Origin: Meloidogyne chitwoodi
Lineage: Eukaryota; Nematoda; Chromadorea; Rhabditida; Meloidogynidae
Direction: 5' to 3'
Length of the DNA: 64,000 nt
Assembly: GCA_015183035.1 (NCBI GenBank)
Contig: JACZZP010000002.1
Span: forward strand, 496,001 to 560,000
Part shown: positions 29,776 to 44,100 of the stretch, piece by piece
Layout: every line of letters begins with the position of its first letter
How positions within the stretch are numbered: the stretch's first letter is position 1
Made by a program: the position numbers and the translations under genes
The notes under the pieces: model-generated
Databases searched by the model: none
Seen by the model: the letters and a program-made list of their open reading frames with translations, nothing else
What the model was told of the DNA's origin: nothing

Positions 29776-30950
29776 TTATTCCTCGCTTTTCTTTTCAGTA
29801 GTCGGCAAAAGTGAACCTAAACGATATCCTTGACCAGAAAATGGCTTAGCTTTTGGAGCAACATAAACCGTAGGTTTACGTTCAATACGCAAATCAACTT
29901 CTCGACCAGGATAAAGAGTAGTCAATTCTGTTGGAATTCTCCTTTTTTTAAAAAAAATTATTGATAAAAAATTAAAAAAATACTTTGAAGTAACAGCCTG
30001 CAGAAAAGTTTGACTCACAGGATCATTAAACTGACGAAGAGGTCCATCGTCCAAAGAAAAACCATTAGTCCAAATATACATTCTAACCTATAAAATATAA
30101 AAATATAAATTTTATTCTTAATTTACATCAAAATAAATTAGTTAGAAATTTTTTTCTTAGCTCTGGAAAAAATTTCAAATTTTAATTAATTTCTCCTTAT
30201 TCTATTTAAATATTTTTTATTAAATTTACAACCACTTGCTGCTGTGGCCGAGTCGCATTATTATTAACAGCATTAGTCGTAGTAGTAGGTCCACCAATAA
30301 TTTCACTTGGAATTCCATGCCCTCCCAAACGAAATCCACCAGCTGATGAATTAGAACCTCCTTGTTGTTGTTGTCGTCCAAGTGCTTCCGCTTGTTCTGG
30401 AGTAAGACGTTCAGCACCAGCACGTCGAATTGCATCGAAAAGATTAGAATCCAAATCACGTCTATTTGGGCCAAGAACTTGCTGGCCACTTAAAATTTAA
30501 AAAAAAATATATTTTAAAAAGAAAAATTAAAAATGGGACAAAATATCTCAAGGAAATTGGAAGTTGGATAAAGATCAAAAAGTACTTAATTAAAATAAAA
30601 ATGGAAAAGAGGTAGAACAGAACCATTTTTCCAATTACCTGACATAAGTGAAAAATATCTAAACCAAAAAACAAAATTAAGAGTTATAGAAATAAGTAAA
30701 ACTATATAAATTTTGAAAATACTCAGAATTTATAAGCAAAAATAATACAAATAAAACATCTAGAAATGTCTCCCCTTTTAAAAGATAAAAACCTTCGAAC
30801 ACTGCCTCCAACAAAAAATCCTTGTCTATCCTCGTCTTCACTTCCAGAATGAGAATGTCCATGAGGTCCATCGTCATCTGTTTTCAATCCATGAATACTA
30901 AAAAATATATTTAAATCAGATTTATATTAAATTTATAATTACTTAGACAT
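29776..30950 (-). CDS. ubxn-2: p47/UBXN-2-like p97 cofactor with SEP domain, UBX domain not found
   Basis: Exons 30950-30943, 30897-30793, 30488-30230, 30087-29984 and 29941-29776 join in phase to 213 residues. Family members (NSFL1C/p47) are adaptors of the p97/CDC-48 ATPase in membrane fusion and ubiquitin handling. Seen here: an acidic start with FFVGGS and SGQQVLGP, the p47 signature; a Gln/Asn/Thr-rich middle; and a SEP domain at ~125-195 (NGFSLDDGPLRQFNDP, then FLQAV and PTELTTLYPGREVDL). It then ends PFSGQGYRLGS plus a short Lys/Glu tail and TAA. Human p47 carries a UBA domain before and a UBX domain after these parts; neither is visible, though C. elegans UBXN-2 also lacks UBA. UBX is the main p97-binding module, so its absence is odd. 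The stop is 51 bp from the direct repeat bordering the S2 insertion. Confidence 0.85.
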
Positions 30951-31069
30951 GTTGAGATTTGTTGAAGAAAATTTTAATTAAATTAATAGTCTTTCCTGTA
31001 AAATATAATTGATAAAAAAATTTTTAATCATCAAAAAAGAGGTAATGAAAGAAAAAACTCGTGTCCTTA

Positions 31070-31195
31070 CAAAATGGTACACGAAATTGCACGACATTTC
31101 GTCCCAACAGCAAAAAATCGTGGGCTTGGGTAAACGAAATGTAGTTTTTTTGCCGTAGAAACGAAATGTCGTGCAATAAAGTGTACCAAAATTTA
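31070..31195. repeat. Inverted repeat (GGTACACGAAATTGCACGAC)
   Basis: GGTACACGAAATTGCACGACATTTCGT near 31075 is mirrored by ACGAAATGTCGTGCAATAAAGTGTACC ending near 31188. A short foldback element between the p47-like and F-box D genes. Confidence 0.6.
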
Positions 31196-31481
31196 GGGGA
31201 CGAAAAAAACTCTAACAATCTAAATGAATTTTCATCAATGATCTCATTATTTACTCTTTTTCATTTTCCACTCTCTTAATTTACACACTCTTTTCATTAA
31301 AAGTTCGAGATAATTAACTTTAAATAGTCTATTTTTTTTACTTTTTAAGCTAAAAATAATTAAAAAAGAATATTTGATTTATATAAATTATTGCGCAAAT
31401 GAGAGAAAAAAATAAACAATTTAAAAAATAATTTATCAATTAAAACAAAAATTGAAAAATAAAATTTGATTTGTCAAAAAA

Positions 31482-32679
31482 TTAATTTGTGAATATTTTC
31501 GTTAGGATAATCACTCCACTAGATTTTAACAATTTGAATATATTCAAATAAACCGCTTCCTTTCTTTTTCCATTTAATTGAAAATTCCATTTTAGATACA
31601 TGCTTATTTTTAATTTTATAGATTTTTTTCTATCGTTGCTTTCCTTCGTTTCAACTCCTTTGACAATTAATTTAGAATGAGTCAAGTTTTCACAATAAAA
31701 TTTAATTTTAGCTACCATTTTTGATAAATCGGTTGATGTTTCTATATACTAAAATATTTAAATTAATTTTTTAATTAAATAACTCTTTAAATTTACATTT
31801 ATAAAATTATTGCAAAATACAATTTGATTATTAAGTGGAAACAAAAAAACTGCAGGAATTCTATAACCTTCATTTAACAACAATTTAAATAAAATATCGT
31901 TTTTTTTCTCTGTGATGATTTCGTCGATAATAAGAAATTCATTAATAACCAAACGATCTAAAGTAGCATCAATATTTAGATGAAGGGAAATACAAGCCCT
32001 TTGGCAATTAAATTTTAATTTATTAATTTCTTCATTATCAAAAAGCAATTTAATCATCTCTGGATTGAAAATATATTCATCACAGTTAATAATATTAAAA
32101 ACACAGCTGAAGATTTCCAATAACCAATAACGAATGATTTTCAATTCCTCAATGTTTTGAGCAAATAATGGCAATTTCAAAGAAAGTCTTCGTCGAAGCA
32201 TAATTTCTGTTAAATAATAAATATATTAATTTGTGAATTCAAATAATATTCATTTTTATTTTATTACTTGGCATAAAAATGAGAAAAGTTCCACTTTTGT
32301 TAGAAATTGTTGATTCTGAATTTATTATACAAACAGGAATTTGCTTATCCACAGCAGATTGCCACTGAAAATGAGCAAAAACAAAAATAAAATTTAATAA
32401 AATTCTAACCTTTTCTTGAAGTTGATTACTTAAAGGAAAATTGTTTGCCATATCTCTCACAAAATCCGAATTAAATGACAAATTAATTTTATCATACACT
32501 TCAAATTTTAAATCTGATGTTCTAAAATAAAGCTCATCGAATCTTTTATGTGCCAATTCATTTTTGTATTTATTAATAAAGTTACAAAAATGGTGACTGG
32601 TTTGTTTAATTTTGATCAACTCATCAAAGTTGAGATTTTTGAGAATTTTTAGTTGAATTTCAGCTGGTAAATATTCCAT
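31482..32679 (-). CDS. F-box-like protein D, C-terminus frameshifted
   Basis: Exons 32679-32410, 32364-32268, 32206-31797 and 31748-31482 read through in phase. The F-box (MEYLPAEIQLKILKNLNFDE) and middle block FNPEMIKLLFDNEEINK are intact. In the last exon, after an A-run (T-run 31623-31629 on the plus strand), one base is missing relative to copies A, B and C. The last ~45 residues are therefore unrelated to the family and the stop falls at 31482 instead of the homologous TAG at 31519. Exon 2 has two extra codons and an A|GT donor. This could be early pseudogenisation, a tolerated tail change, or an assembly indel. Confidence 0.75.
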
Positions 32680-32871
32680 TATTTTTTTTGAATTTTAATC
32701 TAAAAATAATTAAAAAGGAAAATTTAATAATATATAAATTATTGCCATGTTTAAGCAAATGAGAAAAAATAAATAATTTAAAAATTTATTAAAACAAAAA
32801 TTGAAATAAAAAATAAATATTCTATGTCAATAAAAATAAGTAGTAATACTTCTGATAAGATAATCAATTAA

Positions 32872-34030
32872 CTAGCTTTTAACAATTTGAATATATTTAA
32901 TTAAATTGATGTCATCTTTTTTGAAGGCCCATAAAATTGAAAACATCATTTTAGAGTTATGATTATTTGTAATTTTATAATATTTTTTTCCGTAGTTGCT
33001 TTCCTTCATTTCAACTCCTTTGACAATTAATTTAGAACTAGGCCAGTATTTACAATTAAATTTAATTTTAGCAATCATTTTTGATAAATCTGTTGATGTT
33101 TCAATATACTAAAATATTTAAATTAATTTTTTCATTTAAATAACCCTAATCTAATTAAATTACATTTATAAGATTATTGTAAAGTACAATTTCATCATAA
33201 AGTTGATGAAGAATAATTGCAGGAATTCTATAACCTTCATTTAATAATAATATTAATAAAATATTGTTGTCTTCCTCTGTGATAGTTTCGTGGATTAAAA
33301 GTAATTCATTAATAACCAAACGATCTAAAGTAGCATCAATATTTAGATGAAGGGAAATAGAAGCTCCTTGGCAATTAAATTTCAATTTATTAATTTCTTC
33401 ATTATCAAAAAGCAATTTAATCATCTCCGGATTGAAAATAAATTCATAACAGTCAATAAAGTCAAAAACACAGCTGAAGATTTCCAATAACCAAAAGCGA
33501 ATAATTTTTAATTGTCTGATGTTTTGAGGAAATACTGGCAATTTCAAAGAAAAATTCTTTTCATTCAATCTTTCTTTAAATAATGATTTAATTAATTTAA
33601 ATTTAAAAAATTCAAAATTTTAAAGTTAAACCTGGTGTAAAAAAGAGTAAAAGTCTATTTTTGTCACAAACTTCTTTATTTAATATAAAAACAGGAATTT
33701 GATTTTCCACAGCAGATTGCCACTAAAAAGAGCAAAAAAAACTAAAATTTAATAAAATAAAAGGTCAACCTTTTCTTGAAGATGATCACTCAAAGAAAAA
33801 TTGTTTGCCATATCTCTCACAAAATTCGAATTAAATGACAGACTAATTTTCCCCTGCTCTAAAAAAGATCCAGCTCTGAAATTAAGTTTATCGAATCTTT
33901 CATGCAATTCATCTTTGTGTCTATTAATAAAGTCACAAAAGTATTTATTAGTTTGTTTAATTTTGAACAATTCAATAAAGTTGAGATTTTTGAGAATTTT
34001 TAGTTGAATTTCGGTTGGTAAATATTCCAT
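32872..34030 (-). CDS. F-box-like protein C (four exons)
   Basis: Exons 34030-33770, 33722-33632, 33573-33164 and 33108-32872 join in phase to 332 residues, the same length as copy B. F-box at the N-terminus (MEYLPTEIQLKILKNLNF); FNPEMIKLLFDNEEINK in the middle; KGVEMKESNYGKK near the end. About 250 bp upstream (to ~34270, including AGTTAGAGAAAAATACAAAA on the minus strand) matches the upstream region of copy A, so C is the positional counterpart of A in an inverted duplicate. It looks intact. Confidence 0.8.
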
Positions 34031-34279
34031 TATTTTCTTTTGAATTTTTAAGCTAAAAATTAAAATTTATCAATAAAAACAAGAATCAAATGAAATTAAA
34101 ATATAAAATTAATAATCAAATAAAAATTGTAGTAATTAAAAAATGCAATTTTCATTTAGCTCAAAAAAGCGATGGAATTTCCTTTTTCACATCGTGTTGT
34201 ATTCTCTCGTTTTGTATTTTTCTCTAACTATAGAAAAGATTTAAAAATTACATCATGCCAAAAATGAAATAATAAGTAA

Positions 34280-35177
34280 ATATAAGGGTACAGCCCAGTT
34301 TATCGCGGACACTTTGGCGATCTAAATTATGCTTGTCCGATGACTAAACATTTTACTTTAATAATTTATAAAAAATTAATCTTTATAATATTTCAACTCT
34401 ACTTTTATATTTAACAATAATATGTCTTAAAATATTAAAAATATCTATAAAAATATAATTTCTTCAATATTTTAGTCTTTTTTATAGAGGCAAGAGACAA
34501 AAATGCCTAATATATTGTTTAAAGAAACTCATTTTTTACCTGAAAAATTAAAATAATTTAAATTTTTTTATTAAATTAATTTTTTTAAATAAATCACAAA
34601 AAGGGGAAAATTTTGTTATTCGATTTAAAACAAGGAAAACATTTTTTATTAATTAAATGACTAGAAATATACCAAAATTAATACTAATTAATTAAAAAAA
34701 ATTTAAAATATACAGTTGACTCAAATTATAAGGACACACCAAAAAAGACCATTTCAAGGTTTCATTTATGTCAATTTTTCTATTTTATAGGAAAATTCCT
34801 CTCCATTGGGAATAGTTTAATGATAACCGATATATCACCCTACCCTTACAGAGTTGCTTCGAAATTTCGATTTTCGTGTTTCGATTGTAAATTTTCGTGT
34901 TTCGAAGATTTTCAAAAAAGTTTTCGATTTTCGTTTCGATATTTTTATAATTTTTTCGATTTTCTTTTTCGTGTTTCGATATTTTTTAGTTTCGAAACAT
35001 CTCTAGTCCCTTATATATCCTTTTGTCTTTGTAACGAAAGTCAACTGTTTAAATAAAATTGTGTTATTAAAAATGTGCATATTTATATGTAAAATTAAAT
35101 TTGCAAGAAAAAACATCAATACTATGTGTAAAAATTAGAAAATTAGTACAGGAAAGGGTTAAAAGAAAAATGGCGGT
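34280..35177. other. Spacer between F-box C and the kettin 3' end
   Basis: AT-rich. It holds part of a family-2 element (about 34713-34755) and a simple repeat of TTTCGATTTTCGTTTCGA units (about 34858-34990). I saw no convincing exon. Confidence 0.5.
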
Positions 35178-38100
35178 TCATTTACCAAGTTGAGATTTAA
35201 AAGCTAAAATATCTACTAATAATATATTTCTCTTTTCAAAAATAAATAAAATATCATTTTTTAAAATTTCTTTTTCTCTATTTTTTCCATTTTTTGGTGT
35301 AATTACCTACCCTGAACGCTAAGTTTGGCCTCAGATTGGGCCGCCCCGTGTTGATTTCGAATTTGGCAAGTATATGACCCTGCATTCCCTGGAGTTACTT
35401 TTTTGATTTCAAGAGAGATGTGATTGCCTTCTTGAGTTATCTGTGGAATTAAAATAAAAAAATTGAAAGAGAAATAAAGGTTTTAAGGAGTGGATGAGGC
35501 ATTATATCCCAACATTAATAATTAAAAATATTTGTTCTTAATAATAGTGTCCCGCGAGACTTTTGACTAAAAATTTCCCCGTTCCCGTGGGACTTTTGAC
35601 TAAAAATTCCCCGTTCTCGCGGGACTTTTGACTAAAAAATTCCCCGTTCCCGCGGGACTTTTGACTAAAAAATTCCCCGTTCCCGCGGGACTTTTGAATA
35701 AAAAATCACTTTTGCTCTAGACGTCCCCGGGAATTTATAATTTTTCACATCCCCGTTCGTCCCCCGTCAACATTTCTCGTCCCCGTTAAAGCTCCCCCGC
35801 CTTAGGGGAATAACCTTATTTATTTAAAATAAAATAGAAGAGAAAAAAATAATAAAAATTAACCAAATGAAATCCTCCTGCAACTATCTGCTTTCCATTG
35901 TAAAGCCACTGAACAGTAGGTAAAGGATCACCGTCAATATCAGCCAAAAATTTGACATTCTCCCCTTATTATTATAATTTTAAAATTAATTAATTAATTA
36001 AAATTAAACCTTGTCTTGCATTAATTGAATTCAAAGGAATCAAAAATTGAGGTGATTTGGTTGCCCCAACCGGTCCAGTTCCAAATTTTCCAGCACCTCC
36101 TTGAATGGCGAATATCCCAGGTTTGCCTCCAATTACTTTTCCTGTTGCTGCTAAAAATTTAAAAAAATGTTTCAATTAAAATGAAAAGAGTTTCATCTGT
36201 TTTAATTGTAATTTTAGATGAACATCCCATTTATTCGCAAAAAAAAATTTTTTATTTTCTCAAAATATTTTTTGCGAATAAATGGGGTGTTCAACCAAAG
36301 TAGAGAAATTCCCAAAGTTTTTACTTCCCCCAAACATTCTTACAAAAGTATATCATTAAATTAACAAAATCAACACAATACTTTACTTACGTTTTAAAAC
36401 TAAATTTGCAACAGTGCTAGCCCTTCCCACAGGGTTAATTGCCTCGCATTTATATTCAGCAACGTCTTCTTGGGTTAATCCACTAATCCGTAGCCAAGCA
36501 TCCCCTTCAGCATTTCCAAAGTCAATACGATCATTTCGTTTTATTGGTTCATTATTTCTAGACCAGCGAATAGTTGGCTCTGGTTCACCAGTATATTTGG
36601 CTCTAAACTCTGCATTTCCACTCTCATTGCCTAACACAGGTTTTATTGTATCTGAGAAACGCGGTGCCTAAAGAAACAAATTGATAAATTATTTAGATTA
36701 GATACACACCCCATTTATTCGCAGAAAATATTTTACACCCAAAAAATGAATTTAATGTAAAATATTTTCTTGCGAATAAATGGGGTGGGTACAATTAAAG
36801 TAGACAAGTTCCTTAAATAGTAATTTTTGTGTTCAATTAACCTCTTGTTTCGGTCCTTTTTCAACTTCTGATCCAGTTTTAGTCAAAATCATATTCAGCC
36901 TAGATTTGCATCTACATTCACCTGCTGGATTCTTTGCAACACATTCATAAACACCCCCATCTGTTGGTAAAGTGTTTGTTATTGTGAGTGATGTTTCCGA
37001 CTCAGAATCTAATTGTTGGTAACGATCATCATTTGGTAGTTGTTTTCCGTCTTTAAACCAGCTAATTGTAGGCCGTGGGCTACCAGTAATATTGCAACTG
37101 AAAAGGGAAAAAAAGAATGAAAAAGTTAATTTAAAATAAATGAAAATGTTGACTCCCGTTATAAGGACACCCCCAGGAGAATAGTCCGGGAAATTTTCTA
37201 GTTCAGGTGGACACCCCATTTATTCGCAAAAAAATATTTTAATGAATTTAAGATTAAATATTTTCCTGCGAATAGATGGGGTGTGTCCTAAATAGAAAGA
37301 AGTTTCCCACTCCGAGGGTGTCCTTATCCGGATTGTTCTTATATTAAGATAAAATCCATCAGTTTGTACAGGTCAAATAAATGTCCTTCTAAACATGGTT
37401 ATCACTATATCCCAGTGTCTTTATAACGAGAGTCAACTTTATTTTTAATTAAATAATAATCTTATAATATTTTGTTTTTCTAATGTTTTTACAAAACAAT
37501 AATTTCTCAAATCTTTTTCCAAACAAATTACAATTTGTTAGCAAACATTGTTTTGTTTTACAAATGTTTTTTACAAAATAAAAATAAAAACACAAATTGT
37601 TAGAAAAACAATAGATTAATAATGAATTGCGGATAAATACTTGCGGACTTTTTTTTATAATAGAAACATTTTTAGGTCACATTTTTATCTAATTTATTAG
37701 TACAAAAAATTAAAAATCAAAAAATACCAAAGTTTCACAGTCTGGCCTTGCTGTACGCGTTGATCAGCCACCCTTTGAGTAAATTGAGGTTGTACACCAC
37801 GATAGGGCACTTGAGAAACTGAAAGACTAGCAGATGACTCGCATTTGCCTGCAACGTTCTCCACACTGACAGAATATTCACCAGCATGTGTTTCTTTCAA
37901 TTTACTTAAATCTAGACATGATTCACCCGGCGTTGTACGAATCTAAAAAAAAAATAAATTTATTCAGGGATTTAAAAATAACAAAATTTTTTATTTTAGG
38001 GGAAACATCCCATTTATTCGCAAAATTTTTTCTTTTATTTAATTCATTTTTGGGTGTAAAATATTTTCTTGCAAATAAATGGGATGTTTACCTAAAATAA

Positions 38101-41100
38101 GAAAATAATCATTGGGACTTTTAGAGTATCTTTAAAATAAGTAAAGTCACTTGAGTATCAAAAGCTGAACGAATTTCTTTTCCATTTTTAAACCATTTAA
38201 TTGTACAAGGTTCGTCACCCGAGAAACTAATTAAAAATGTAGCAGAACGGCCAATCTCTGCTTGAGCAGGTTGTAAAGTTTTTGAAAGTGTTGGGGCAGT
38301 TTTTTGACTTTGAGAGATTTTTGTTGGTTGAGGCTGGAAAAATTTTATTTAAATAAATTGTTAAAAAATAATAATATTATTATTAAAAAAAAATCAAAAA
38401 ACACTACAAAAACAAATAATTAATTTTTAAAAAAAGATTAAATATGTTTTAGGCAAGGTATTTTTTGTTCAAAACAACTTAATAAATTTATTTTAAATAT
38501 TTTGTGAGGGAAGGGCAGATTTAAATCAAAAGAAAATAAATTAATTTAAAAAATACCCCTTCCGTTTCAGAATTAACGTGTAGAAACAAGATTTTTTCTT
38601 TTAATAAAACAAAAGTTCAGATAAGAGAGTAAAACATCAAAGAAGCATCAAAACATGTTGCAACGTAAAATAAACATGTTTCAACCTTTTTATGTGCAAA
38701 TATTGTTTTTTTTTATTTTTTTTTTTAAAAAAATCAGTCTTGTATGTGCAGTTTATTAAAATTAATTTTACACATGTTAGAGTAATAAAATTAATTAAAA
38801 AATATTTATATTTGAAACCTTCTTAGGCAGTGGAGGAATGTGAACAATGCTTATTGGTGTTTTCTTTTGCTAAAATTTAAATTAAAAAATAAAAACAAAC
38901 AAAAACAAAATTAAATAAACAAAATTGAAGCATAATAAAAATAAAAAAAATTTAAAAAAAAAAATTTAAAAAAAAATTTAAAAAAAAAATTTAAAAACAG
39001 ACCTTACTGGGTACACTACTTCTTTCAAATTCCCTATAAAAAAAGTATAAAAATTATTTTTTGGAATTATTTAAAAAATTAAAAATAATTTTGAAAAATT
39101 CCAAAAATTTAAATAAAAATATTTTTTTGCCAAGAAGTTCAAAATTTATTTAAAAAAAAATAAATTTTTTTTAAAATAAATAAACTCACTCTTTAATTAC
39201 AGGAGGAATGTCTTTAAGAGGTTTATCAGCTCCCTCAACTTTTCCAGACTCAAATGGTTTTGTTTCTTTTGGTTTGAATTTTTGTTTAATTTGTATTTGG
39301 TCTTTGTGTGGAACCTTTAAATGTTTTTTTTTAATTTTTTTTAATATTTTTAAAATATAAAATTTATACAAATAGTTCAATTTCAGGGGCAGGTCCTTGT
39401 TTTGGCTGTGCCAATTTAGCACGGTCATCTTCTATTGTAACGTGGTCAAAGAGAGGTAATTCAGCAGCAGGTTTTGGTTTAGCTCCACGTAATTTTACTT
39501 GGTCACGGTGAATAATGGAAGGTTCAGGTTCTGGCTCTTCAAATTGGGTAAATCTGTGAAAATATTTTGATTTTTTTAATAATTTTAATAAAGTCAAAAA
39601 TAAAAAATATAGTTAACTCCCGTTATAAGGACACTTGTAAGGAAGGGACTAAGTGAGAATGTCCGTATATCCGGAGTGTTCTGTTCCGTCTCTTTTTAAA
39701 GGGAAATCCCTATTTTGGGACTGACCAATTGGTGTCCTTATAAACGGAGTTTCCTTATAATTAGAGTAAAATAAATATAAATAACCTTCCAGCGGGCTCT
39801 CCAAGTTTCTTTTGACCACTAGCCCAATCAGGCAATGGCTCAGCTTCTTTAGCAGCAGTCTTTTCAGGTAATCCTTTTAAAGGCACAGTCGTCAATTTTT
39901 CAGTAACAGGTTGATAACGAGAAACTTTTCCTGCTTTTAACTCTACAGGTTCTAATTCAAGTCCAGGGAATTCTCGTTGAGATTTTTCAACCTAATTAAA
40001 AAATTTTTTAAAGTAAATTAGTAGTTAAAGATAAGGCAATCTACTGAAGGATCTAAAAACCAAAAAATTTTTTTTAAATATTCTGAGAAAATAACATATC
40101 ATTCGATTCGTCTCATCATTCTGAGTCGAAATATATCAATATTATCGTGATTGGATGAAATAATAAAAAGTTATGATTAATTGAAACTTTATTGTTAAGA
40201 AAAAGAAGGGAGCAGCCGCGGTAATCACCTAAATGAGCTTGGTCCCCCCTATGGTTTATTAATATTCAAGGGCCTATATCTTGACGCATATTTATTTTTA
40301 TAATATGAAAGTGGTACCATTCGACTCAGAATGTTGAGACGAATCGATTGGTATATTATGTTTTCAGAATATAAAAAATTTTTGGATTGCAGATTTTTCA
40401 GGATTTGCAAGAAAATATAAAAATTAGAAAATCTCTCACATATGCCAATTTATCATAAAATTGTTCATCTTTTGAACGAGTAAACTTTTGAACTAATTCT
40501 TCAGTTTCAAGTGGTTCAATCGGTGCTTTTTGTAATTCTACTTTTGATAATTTTTGAAAATCTCCTTTTGGTGCCTTTTCAAAAGCTTTGCCTAATTGCC
40601 CAAGTGTTTCTTCCTTCCATTGTTGTTCACGTATTTGTAATTCTTCAATAGTTTTGGGTTTGGATTGTGCAAGTTTGTGTTGTCGGAAGTCCTGAAAAAT
40701 GAGAGTTTAGAACAATAATGATTTTGTTTCCAAATACAGTTAACTCTCGTTATAAGGACACTCCAGTTATAAGGACACCATAAGAACACCCATTGGCTTG
40801 TCCTAACTGGAGATTCTCTCTCACAAAAACGCATAAAATAAAAAAAATCCGGATATAAGGACACCCTCTTACCTATCCCTTTGGTGTCTTTATAAAGGGA
40901 AAGTCAACTGTAATAAAATTCAGAAGGTATTAAAAAAAACATTTGTTTACCTCATGTTGGAAAACATCCAAACTAGCATTGGCATGTACCTCTCCCTCTG
41001 TATTCCTTGCTATAACTTCAACTGTTCCAGCATCGCTAATTCTTGTATGCATAATTGTCAAGTAATGAACACCATCAAAATTAAGTTTGTAGCGGTAACC

Positions 41101-44100
41101 CTAAAAATTAAATAATTAATTAAAAGGAAAGAATTATTAAGGCAAAAAATTATTTTTTTTTAACATAAAAAATGAAAGGAAGGGGAATTTTTTGAAATTT
41201 TGAATTTTAGATGTGACGACAAAAAAAATAATTTCCAGATATTTAGAAATTTTGAATTTCCAAATATTTTTTATTCCCAATTATTTTAGGGGATTTGGTT
41301 GACATAGTTTAACAGTACTTTTTAAATTTAGGTGAACATCCCATTTATTCGCAAGAAAATATTTTACACCCAAAAAGATGAAATATTTTCTCGCGAATAA
41401 ATGGGGTGTTTACTTAAATTTAAAAGTTCCATTTATGGAAAAATAAAAATATAATCTTTAAAAATATTTTATTTCAAAACATACATCCAATGCTTGTACT
41501 CCATTCATATACCAAATAATTTTAGGCTTTGGATTTCCAGAAACAGCACATTCAAAACGTACAGGCATATTTTCAACAATTTGAGCATTTCGAGGAGTAA
41601 TTAAAAACTGTGGGCTTTCCTTTTGCCTAATTTTGGGTTGTTTTTCCCCACTTTCTGTCCAATAAACATTTTTCTTGACATCTTTGACTCTAACACCCTG
41701 TGGCATCTGTGACTGAGTGATTACATGTTGTTTGGCAGAACAGGCCAATTTTGCTGTTATATTGGCTTGGCCGTGTTGATTAGTGGCTACACAGACATAT
41801 TCTCCTGTATCATCGGGGAGGGCATATAAAAGATCTAAACAAACATAGCCAAAGTCTAGAGTATTTCTGAAACGTGTTCCGATTAGTACTGGGCGACCGT
41901 CCTTGAACCTAATAATAAATAAAATAAAAATAAAATAAAAGTAAGGAAAATAGGTAGTGCAAAAAGACTGTTCCCTTACTATTACTTTGAATAAAATTTT
42001 TTAAAAATTTTAGGAAAAATTTTTTTAAAGAGATAGGACATAATAAGGCTCACTCCCGTTATAAGGACACCCTAAGGGAAAAACCCGTGAATTCATTTAT
42101 TTTGGCAGTTTCTTTTTTGGGAGATATAATTAGTTAATAACAGTCAATTTGAGTAACTGTGTCTCTATATCAAGTTGTCCTTATAACGGGATTACCGTAA
42201 TCAACTATTATAATGAGTTTCCTTATAACGAGATTTTACTCTATAATTATCTTTACCATTCAACTTTCATATAAGGATCATTAATAGGTGCCAGTTGAGT
42301 CTCAAATCTACAAAAGTCCCCTTCTTCCACTCCAATATTATTAAGTTGTGATTTAAAAACTGGTGGCTGATCTACCGAAGGCACCCAAGCATCGTCTTGT
42401 GTAAGCATTAATTGATTACGAGTATACTGTGCCAAATGATGTTCCAAATTTTCAACAATATTAGAGCCTGGAGCTTGTGGTGTAAATATTAGACCAGGCT
42501 TTGCCAAAACGACCAAATGTGTTTTTGTACTTGCCTGGCCTTTGTCGTTAGTTACAACAAGTTGATAGTCCCCATTATCTTCTGGATAAGCATATAAAAT
42601 GTCCAAAGTAACAAAGCCAAATTCGAATATTTGTCTTTAAATAAAATTTGGATTTTTTTTTAATTAAATTTTTTAAATTTTATAGGTGAACACCCCATTT
42701 AATCGCAAAAAATTTTTTATACTTAAATCAATTTTTATAATTTTCTAAATTTTAATAATTTATTTTCTATATATTTTGCGATTAAATGAGGTGTTTACCT
42801 ACACATTTTCCAAATTAATTTAAAATTAAACTCCCACTTATATCTGTTAGCATCACCCAAAGGCAAACCATCACGTAACCATTGTACTTGCAATTTTGGG
42901 TCATTTATTGGGGCAACCCTACATTCTAAATGAACAGATTCTCCTTCAGCTGCATCAATACAGTCTACTAAAGGTTGTAAAATTGTTGGTTGGTCAATTT
43001 GAATGATAGATTCAACATTTATTGAAGCAAAAGTTTGAGCTTCTCCTTTATCATTACGAGCAATACAACGATATTCTCCAGTGTCTTGACTTATTAAATG
43101 TTTTATTAAAAGGGTAATAACACCAAAATCATTGCTCATTATAATCTGAAAAATATATAAAATAAAAATTAGGCAATCCCGAATAGAAGACCCAGGGGGT
43201 ACAATTGAGGATACGATAAAATATCATATAAAATTACCCTTTTTTAGCTTAAAAACAATTTTTATTAAATTATTTTGTGAAAAATCTTTTAAATATGTTT
43301 AGTTTAGATGCACACCCCATTTATTCGCAAGAAAATATTTTATTTTTGAATCTATTTTTGGGTTAAAATGTTTTTTTAGCGGATAAATGGAGTGTATGCT
43401 TTGTTCCATAATTCTCTTCCTTTGTTATGTTTTATTCAATTCCCGCGAATATATGGGGTGTGCACTTAAACTAGAAACAAATTCCAATTATTTAATGTAA
43501 ATATTTATCAAAAATAAACAAACTCTATTAGAATAAGGCACAGGATGTCCATTATGTTGCCACTCAATTCTCAAAGTTGGATCTCCAATAGGCTCTAGTG
43601 TGCAAATAAATAAATGGGACTGTGCTTCATCAATGGTCCCAGCATCTTGTAATTGTTCTATAAACTTTGGAGCTTCAAATTCTACAACTGGAGCAGCCAA
43701 TTCCCCTTTGGGACGGCCAATCCAATCTTCTAATTGTTCAATCCTTTCTTTGCGTTCACCTGGGGCAACCCATTCGTATGATACTCCACTGTCACCAACA
43801 ACCTTAATTTTATTTATTTTTTAAAGTTTTTTAATTAAAAAAAATTTTATTAAAAGAAAAATTTAAATTATTTTAAGTTTCTAAGTTTATTAAAAGTTTA
43901 CGCTCTTTATAAGAACATCCAAAGGGGAAAAGAGTACGGTATCATTATAAACGGAGTATCCCAATTGGAATTCTTATAACCTAATGTAAATATCACGGTG
44001 TCCTTATAACGAGAAGAACTAACTGAATTTTAAAGTTTAGGTAAACACCCCATTTATTCGCAAGAAAATTTTTTTACAAACAAAAAAGACATGAAAATAA

